Origin: JANPLN01 sp041736155
GTDB taxonomy: Bacteria > Bdellovibrionota > Bdellovibrionia > Bdellovibrionales > JAGQZY01
NCBI GenBank assembly: GCA_041736155.1
Contig: JBGSUL010000086.1
Location: forward strand, 1-17,658
Direction: 5' to 3'
Length of the DNA stretch: 17,658 nucleotides
Below are positions 14,123 through 17,658 of this stretch, in pieces. How positions within the stretch are numbered: the first letter of the stretch is position 1; each line of letters begins with the position of its first letter. The translations under genes and the position numbers were made by a program. Under the pieces are notes generated by a model. That model had not been told where the DNA came from, ran no database searches, and saw only the letters and a program-made list of their open reading frames with translations.

Positions 14123-14302
14123 GAATTCAGGAAAAAAATATCTCGTTTGTCTTCTAAGTGCAAAAGTCTCGATACATTCTATAAAAGAAAGGGTTCTTAG
14201 TTAAAAGAGTTTTTTGGGGGAATTCTCGGGATTCTTTCCGCGAGATTCTAGGGCATGAAGTGCATGCATTCTTAGACGAATACCGCCTATTGGAGCATTT
14301 TC

Positions 14303-14851
14303 TCATTCAGTGCTGGCACAGCCATCTATGTTTCCAAAATTCGCAGTTTCCTTGGTCCAACCCGACCTTCCATTTTTCAATTTAACCTGCGCCCACCAAG
14401 TGCTCTTTGGCTGTTTATTGAGTTTGGCCCAATTATTTTTGGATGCATTAGGACCTTTTCCCCTTTGTCCTTCTTCATCTAGAATTTGATAAATATCAGC
14501 ATCTTCAGATACGGTCCCATTGGTCCATATTTTGTAGATACCCTCGCCTAGGTAAGTAAGAATATAAAGTTCGTCGCCCGTTTTAAATTTTCCGTGAGGA
14601 GAACTGACCGTAACCTTGCCTGGCTCGGTATGAACCTCGCCAGATATCCCAGTAACTCGTTCGCCGCCTTTTGCTGTACCAACGACCTTCTTTCCATCGA
14701 TCGAATCAAGAATAGGCGTGTCGGCTTTCACAATCCAATCACGATAGGTACAACATTCAAAAGGACAAGCACCCTTATCCACGAATACTTTTGGCGGTTC
14801 AACTTTTGCAATAGCGGTCATCGTAATGAGCAAAACGGCTGAAATTATCAT
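14303..14851 (-). CDS. Secreted SH3-like domain protein
   Basis: 182 aa from the ATG at 14851, which has GGGAG four bases upstream and opens a Sec signal peptide (MIISAVLLITMTAIAKVEPP); a start further upstream at 14920 would bury the signal peptide and is rejected. The mature protein begins with a Cys cluster (KGACPFECCTYRDW), then a SH3-like pattern with TPILDSIDGKKVVGTAKGGE, a strand set ending ELYILTYLGEGIYKIWTNG, and a closing WWAQVKLKNGRSGWT that is the typical end of a bacterial SH3 domain. Such proteins are usually periplasmic and bind wall or protein ligands; the function here is unknown. It stands alone, 207 bases after the inverted repeat zone's last remnant on one side and a pair of hairpins on the other. 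Confidence 0.75.
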   Translation of the reverse strand: MIISAVLLITMTAIAKVEPPKVFVDKGACPFECCTYRDWIVKADTPILDSIDGKKVVGTAKGGERVTGISGEVHTEPGKVTVSSPHGKFKTGDELYILTYLGEGIYKIWTNGTVSEDADIYQILDEEGQRGKGPNASKNNWAKLNKQPKSTWWAQVKLKNGRSGWTKETANFGNIDGCASTE

Positions 14852-14936
14852 ATTTCTCCCTACTGAAGAATCTGGCTCTGACGATTTACTGTCAACAACC
14901 CAAGGTTTGCGGTGCACCAAGTGCTAACAAAAGCTC

Positions 14937-14957
14937 CATAGACCTGCTCAGTCTATG
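14937..14957 (-). terminator. Hairpin downstream of the methyltransferase unit
   Basis: CATAGAC and GTCTATG, a perfect 7-base stem with a 7-base loop. On the minus strand it is followed after four bases by TTTTGTT, so it may end the acetyltransferase-methyltransferase transcript. A related structure (GACC/GGTC with CTTG/CAAG flanks) lies at 14974-14997 and looks like a degenerate duplicate. The U tract is short and interrupted, so the call is uncertain. Confidence 0.4.
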
Positions 14958-15084
14958 AAATAACCCCGCAAAGCTTGACCTCGTCGGTCTATTCAAGAAG
15001 TGCCAATATTTAATACTCACGGGTAGAAACCATCCGGCAGTCTGTCTCTTAAAACCTGGAGATTTTCGATTTAAGCAAAAAAAA

Positions 15085-15122
15085 CATTCAGTTATAACGT
15101 CAGTTACTTTTACCCGCCAACT
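15085..15122 (+). repeat. 38-bp dispersed repeat, copy B
   Basis: Ends 5 bases before the stop of the minus-strand methyltransferase gene. Matches copy C at 27 of 38 positions without gaps, sharing CATTC.GTTATAA and CCCGCCAA. The flanking AAAACATTC is also shared with copy C. Confidence 0.65.
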
Positions 15123-15127
15123 TAAAT

Positions 15128-15787
15128 TCAGCTCACGGTTTTTCGGCCTTGAAGAGCAATGGCTGTGCGAAACGTTTGAGTCTCCTCCACTCGCAAATTA
15201 AACCTATTCAGGCACTCGACGATTTCATCCAGGCTATGCAAATAGAGTATATCCGTCGACTTTGTCCCATCTGATAATACATTCGTACCTTCAAACTTTA
15301 TCCCGTTTCTTTTTGATTCTGAGTAGGTGCGAGTCCAATCCTCATACGAACCCGGATTTGCAGCTACAATTAAGAAATTACCATTGCCTCGGATGACACG
15401 AGATAATTCTTTCGAGGCTTTTGCTTTATCTTCGAGAAGATGCCAGACAGCAATCGAGAACACTCCATCGAAACAACTTTCTTCAAATGGAAGCGAATAA
15501 GCATTTCCTAAAACAAACTGTGCATTAGGGTTTTGGCAGATTTGCCTTGCTCGATCCAAGAGAAACGGAGACGGATCGACTCCTGTATAGGAGCAAGAGT
15601 TCATATTCATCTGATGAGAACAAGCGCCCTGCCCACATCCTAAATCAAGTACGGACAGTGGTTTGGTTTTCTGTAACCATTGACGAAGATAGGGATAGAG
15701 GTCAGCTGCACGAACTCGGCTACCATCCCCTTCTATTGTGGCTATCCACTCATCAGCCGCAGCTTTATCGAATTCACGATCATTCAT
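15128..15787 (-). CDS. Class I SAM-dependent methyltransferase
   Basis: 219 aa from the ATG at 15787, chosen because AGGA lies eight bases upstream; an ATG three codons earlier (15796) has no ribosome site. The Rossmann core shows motif I VLDLGCGQG (about 47-54), the acidic ribose-binding end of strand 2 in YTGVDPS, motif II-like GNAYSLPFEESCFDGVFSI and the following ELSRVIRGNGNFLI strand. This is the UbiE/COQ5-like small-molecule or protein methyltransferase layout, and the substrate cannot be read from sequence. It follows the acetyltransferase gene by 72 bases in the same direction, so the pair may be one operon. Both are common accessory cargo. The 38-bp repeat abuts its stop. Confidence 0.85.
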   Translation of the reverse strand: MNDREFDKAAADEWIATIEGDGSRVRAADLYPYLRQWLQKTKPLSVLDLGCGQGACSHQMNMNSCSYTGVDPSPFLLDRARQICQNPNAQFVLGNAYSLPFEESCFDGVFSIAVWHLLEDKAKASKELSRVIRGNGNFLIVAANPGSYEDWTRTYSESKRNGIKFEGTNVLSDGTKSTDILYLHSLDEIVECLNRFNLRVEETQTFRTAIALQGRKTVS

Positions 15788-15859
15788 AATGCTCATCCTA
15801 CAATTTAATTAAAAATAGGACGAATAAAATCTAATCCTTTGAAGCGTATTGGCGCAAAC

Positions 15860-16384
15860 TCACAAGAGTTTTGTAAGCTGAACCATCTCAGATTCGGCGG
15901 TAGTGATATGATATCCGTATTTATGAAATAGATTAAGCACGCGAGTATTATCCGTCGCCGTATTGTAAATGATCTTCGCTATGAGGTTTGCTGAAAACCA
16001 GGTTTCAACTTGAAACATCAAGGCTGTGGCAATCCCCATTTTCCTCGATTCTGATTCCACAAAGAGCGTTGAGAAGTAACCATACCTCTCTCCGTTCGCA
16101 GAACTCTCGATTCTTGCGATGGCATGGCCCGCGATATGAGCGTCTGCCGATTCTGCAAGGAACACCTTTGCAATTGTGTTTTTGGAATCCAGATGCCACA
16201 AGATGCGATCCTCTAGCCAATCCATTGAATACATCGTGGCGCCGCGCTCTTGTCCAACAACCTCGACGAGGGTTTGCCGCATTCGGCGAGCAACCAAGTC
16301 AATTTCGTATTCTGAGAGCGGGTTAATTTCTCGAATACAACCACCCACCAATTCCCATTTTTTACTTAGCAAGTTGTTTGTCAT
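15860..16384 (-). CDS. GNAT-family N-acetyltransferase
   Basis: 174 aa. The acetyl-CoA-binding motif A is clear (TLFVESESRKMGIATALM, about 106-123, with R-K-M-G-I-A at 114-119), followed by the C-terminal motif B region NTRVLNLFHKYGY (about 146-158). The N-terminal half (LVARRMRQTLVEVVG, then ILWHLDS) is the usual substrate-specific part. It should transfer an acetyl group from acetyl-CoA to an amine; the target is unknown. No strong ribosome site precedes the ATG (a GAG four bases away). It is the first gene of a likely pair with the methyltransferase. Confidence 0.85.
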   Translation of the reverse strand: MTNNLLSKKWELVGGCIREINPLSEYEIDLVARRMRQTLVEVVGQERGATMYSMDWLEDRILWHLDSKNTIAKVFLAESADAHIAGHAIARIESSANGERYGYFSTLFVESESRKMGIATALMFQVETWFSANLIAKIIYNTATDNTRVLNLFHKYGYHITTAESEMVQLTKLL

Positions 16385-16645
16385 CCAACTCTATTCTTAA
16401 CGAGACGGCGCGATGATGTCCATTCCGTTCGTTTCTGCGGACAAAGCGCAGCATTCAGCTTGAACCTTGCCAATTTGAAGTAGGAGTACATTTGCACGTA
16501 CCTCGTCTATTAAAGATACCGTTAAGATTCTGTGTTGTTTTAGCATTATATTTCCACTGAGACCCTATTAACCAAAACTCAACACGCTTTTTATTTAAAA
16601 CTCGCCTACATCTAATATCTATATCACCGAAAAAAAGGAGTTTTT

Positions 16646-16870
16646 ATGGAACGGTATCTGTTTTTGATTGAAGGATTTGGCTTTTCCGAAGAATGGAAGG
16701 CGCGGTTTTATAGCTCGAGTCTTCACGTTACAAATAGTGTGGCCCTGAGCAAAAAAGGAAAAAACCAAGCATGCAAAACAAATCCACGGAATGATGATGC
16801 TACAAAAAATAGGACTGCGTCAGTCCACATAGAAAAGACTTCAAATCACATTTCCCAAGACGCCGTCTGA
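16646..16870 (+). CDS. Small hypothetical protein (74 aa)
   Basis: An ideal ribosome site (AAGGAG, 16635-16640) lies five bases before the ATG. The first 40 residues (MERYLFLIEGFGFSEEWKAR, then FYSSSLHVTNSVALSK) look like a folded alpha/beta protein start, while the C-terminal part is Asn/Thr/Lys-rich and probably disordered, or the frame may have slipped after about codon 40. No family is recognised. It is convergent with the kinase remnant and divergent from the acetyltransferase, with 261 bases of uncharacterised intergenic sequence upstream and no clear promoter. Confidence 0.5.
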   Translation: MERYLFLIEGFGFSEEWKARFYSSSLHVTNSVALSKKGKNQACKTNPRNDDATKNRTASVHIEKTSNHISQDAV

Positions 16871-16929
16871 ACGGACCAATAAATTTGACCAATGGTGTAG
16901 TAAGGGCTTTCGTTCCTTTGAGCGCAAAA

Positions 16930-16967
16930 CATTCGGTTATAAAGCCATCCATCTGTTCCCGCCAAAT
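16930..16967 (+). repeat. 38-bp dispersed repeat, copy C
   Basis: Ends 7 bases before the kinase stop codon. Conserved ends CATTCGGTTATA and CCCGCCAAAT. Together with copies A and B, all in the same plus orientation, it forms a spaced series along the accessory zone. Confidence 0.7.
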
Positions 16968-16974
16968 AAAGAGC

Positions 16975-17539
16975 TTATTCTTTAGGTGGTGTTGTTTTAT
17001 TTCTGATGGGAATCCAAAATGAAAACGTTGATCCGTGGCCCGGGCTACTTTTGACACTGATTTTGCCACGATGCTGCTCGATAAATTTCCGTGATATTGC
17101 AAGTCCCAAGCCTGTGCTTTGTTCTCCTTCTGTTGGACGCGTGGTTGTTTTCCAAAACTGGCGAAACAGTTTGTACTGTTCCTCTTCTGGAATCCCAAGC
17201 CCTTTATCTGTGACCGAAAATACCAACCTCTCGTTTTGAGATTCTACTGAAAATGTAATCTTGGAATTTCGCGACGAAAATTTGACGGCATTACTAAACA
17301 AATTGTCGAGCACACGACAAATTGCTGGAGAATTGAAATCAGCACAATCTGGTAAATTCACAAACGAACTTTGAAATGAAATGTCTTTTGTTTTAGCTAA
17401 GCTTTCTCCACGTAGAGCCATCTCTTTGCAAATTTCGGAGACACTTTGAGATTTCATCTCCATTTCAAATAAATGAAGCTGCGATAAATCGTCTAAAAGC
17501 TGAAACATATATCGAGTGTTTGGACTGCGGGCGTAAAGC
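16975..17539 (-). pseudogene. Histidine kinase, 5'-truncated by an insertion sequence
   Basis: The frame covers the end of a dimerisation helix (ARSPNTRYMFQLLDDLSQLH) and a complete HATPase_c domain: N box LDNLFSNAVKF, G1 box TDKGLGIP, F box LFRQFW, G2 box STGLGLAISRKF and the closing strand GSTFSFWIP. It would have been a membrane or soluble sensor kinase passing phosphate to a response regulator. The phospho-acceptor His and all sensor parts are missing because the frame meets the IS terminus at about 17540, and a stop at 17563-17565 follows in the IS. An internal ATG at 17508 could yield an ATP-binding fragment, but without the acceptor His it would not be a functional kinase by itself. 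The ATPase part is still intact, so the insertion is recent or the fragment is tolerated. Confidence 0.85.
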
Positions 17540-17658
17540 TGGAGTCTAACACGGTGAAGAAGTTACAATAGCGGGCTGGCCCAAGCTGCTCTATATTCAG
17601 AGCATTTAGGAGTCAGGAAATGGGAAAGCCAAAGAGAAAATTCAGCGACGAGGTAAAA
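17540..17658 (+). mobile_element. 5' end of an IS3-family insertion sequence (partial)
   Basis: The terminus begins TGGAGTCTAACACGG. The first six bases match the inner end of the left IS (TGGAGT, read on its minus strand), and ACACGGT also occurs in both ends but at a different distance. The kinase frame breaks here, which supports the boundary. The element runs out of the window. Whether it is the same IS as at 1-137 cannot be settled from the ends. Confidence 0.75.
17620..17658 (+). CDS. IS3-family transposase OrfA, N-terminal fragment
   Basis: Thirteen codons, MGKPKRKFSDEVK, the typical basic start of IS3/IS911 OrfA proteins (KRKFSDE.K), which carry an HTH domain and bind the IS ends. 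AGGAG (17608-17612) lies seven bases before the ATG. The gene is cut by the window end, and the -1 frameshift region joining OrfA to OrfB is not visible. Confidence 0.8.
   Translation, partial: MGKPKRKFSDEVK

Noticed and set aside
13752..16967. Standard integron attC sites
   Set aside because: The GTTATA block is only loosely like the R' core and no complementary partner box or IntI-type integrase was found; left as an unexplained repeat.
1..17658. CRISPR array, rRNA or tRNA genes
   Set aside because: No regularly spaced direct repeats with unique spacers and no recognisable rRNA or tRNA arms were seen; a tRNA or covariance-model scan would settle this.

Overview
The window is a patchwork of accessory DNA from a bacterium with moderate to low GC. 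Lipobox and Sec signal peptides and a CsgG/GNA1162-like lipoprotein point to a Gram-negative organism. The LRR secretome and regulator style would fit a Bdellovibrionota-like or other environmental proteobacterial host, but nothing here fixes the taxon. Both ends lie inside IS3-type insertion sequences in the same orientation: the last codons of a transposase (1-108, terminus at 137) on the left, and the first 13 codons of an orfA-like gene (17620 onward, terminus about 17540) on the right. Each IS breaks the host gene beside it. On the left a SIR2-domain, defence-type protein loses its native C-terminus and gains ten IS-encoded residues. On the right a histidine kinase loses everything upstream of the end of its dimerisation helix, including the phospho-acceptor His.

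Layout. 105-2459 (-): SIR2-like NADase-type protein. 2646-3233 (-): secreted Cys-rich protein, divergent from an XRE-type regulator and a lipoprotein (3484-4477, +), across a 250-bp intergenic region with two palindromes. 4838-11087: a recombinase-rich block. It holds a degenerate DUF429/RNase H-fold-like protein, a tyrosine recombinase (5399-7099, -), an unlisted 58-aa excisionase-like HTH gene (7322-7498, -), a 10-bp iterated array and GGGCGT palindromes between those two, a shrunken DnaB/RecA-core-like protein without a normal Walker A, two unknown genes, and a large serine recombinase (9269-10948, -) overlapped by a 49-aa upstream ORF. 11311-11402: two terminator hairpins that could act in both directions. 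11623-13743 (+): a secreted 706-aa leucine-rich-repeat protein flanked by two direct copies of a 31-bp hairpin repeat. 13744-17539: a cassette-like zone with a gene remnant, a secreted SH3-like protein, a SAM methyltransferase, a GNAT acetyltransferase, a small ORF and the broken kinase. A 38-bp repeat lies within 9 bp of three of the stop codons here.

How it fits together. The 4838-11087 block looks like an integrative element, or two abutting ones, carrying tyrosine and serine integration modules plus a candidate directionality factor and regulatory array. The 13744-17539 zone looks like small accessory genes separated by a dispersed 38-bp repeat. The least explained signals are the recombinase block with its iterated array, and the 38-bp and 31-bp repeat families. 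All functional names come from motifs read by eye; no database search was possible.
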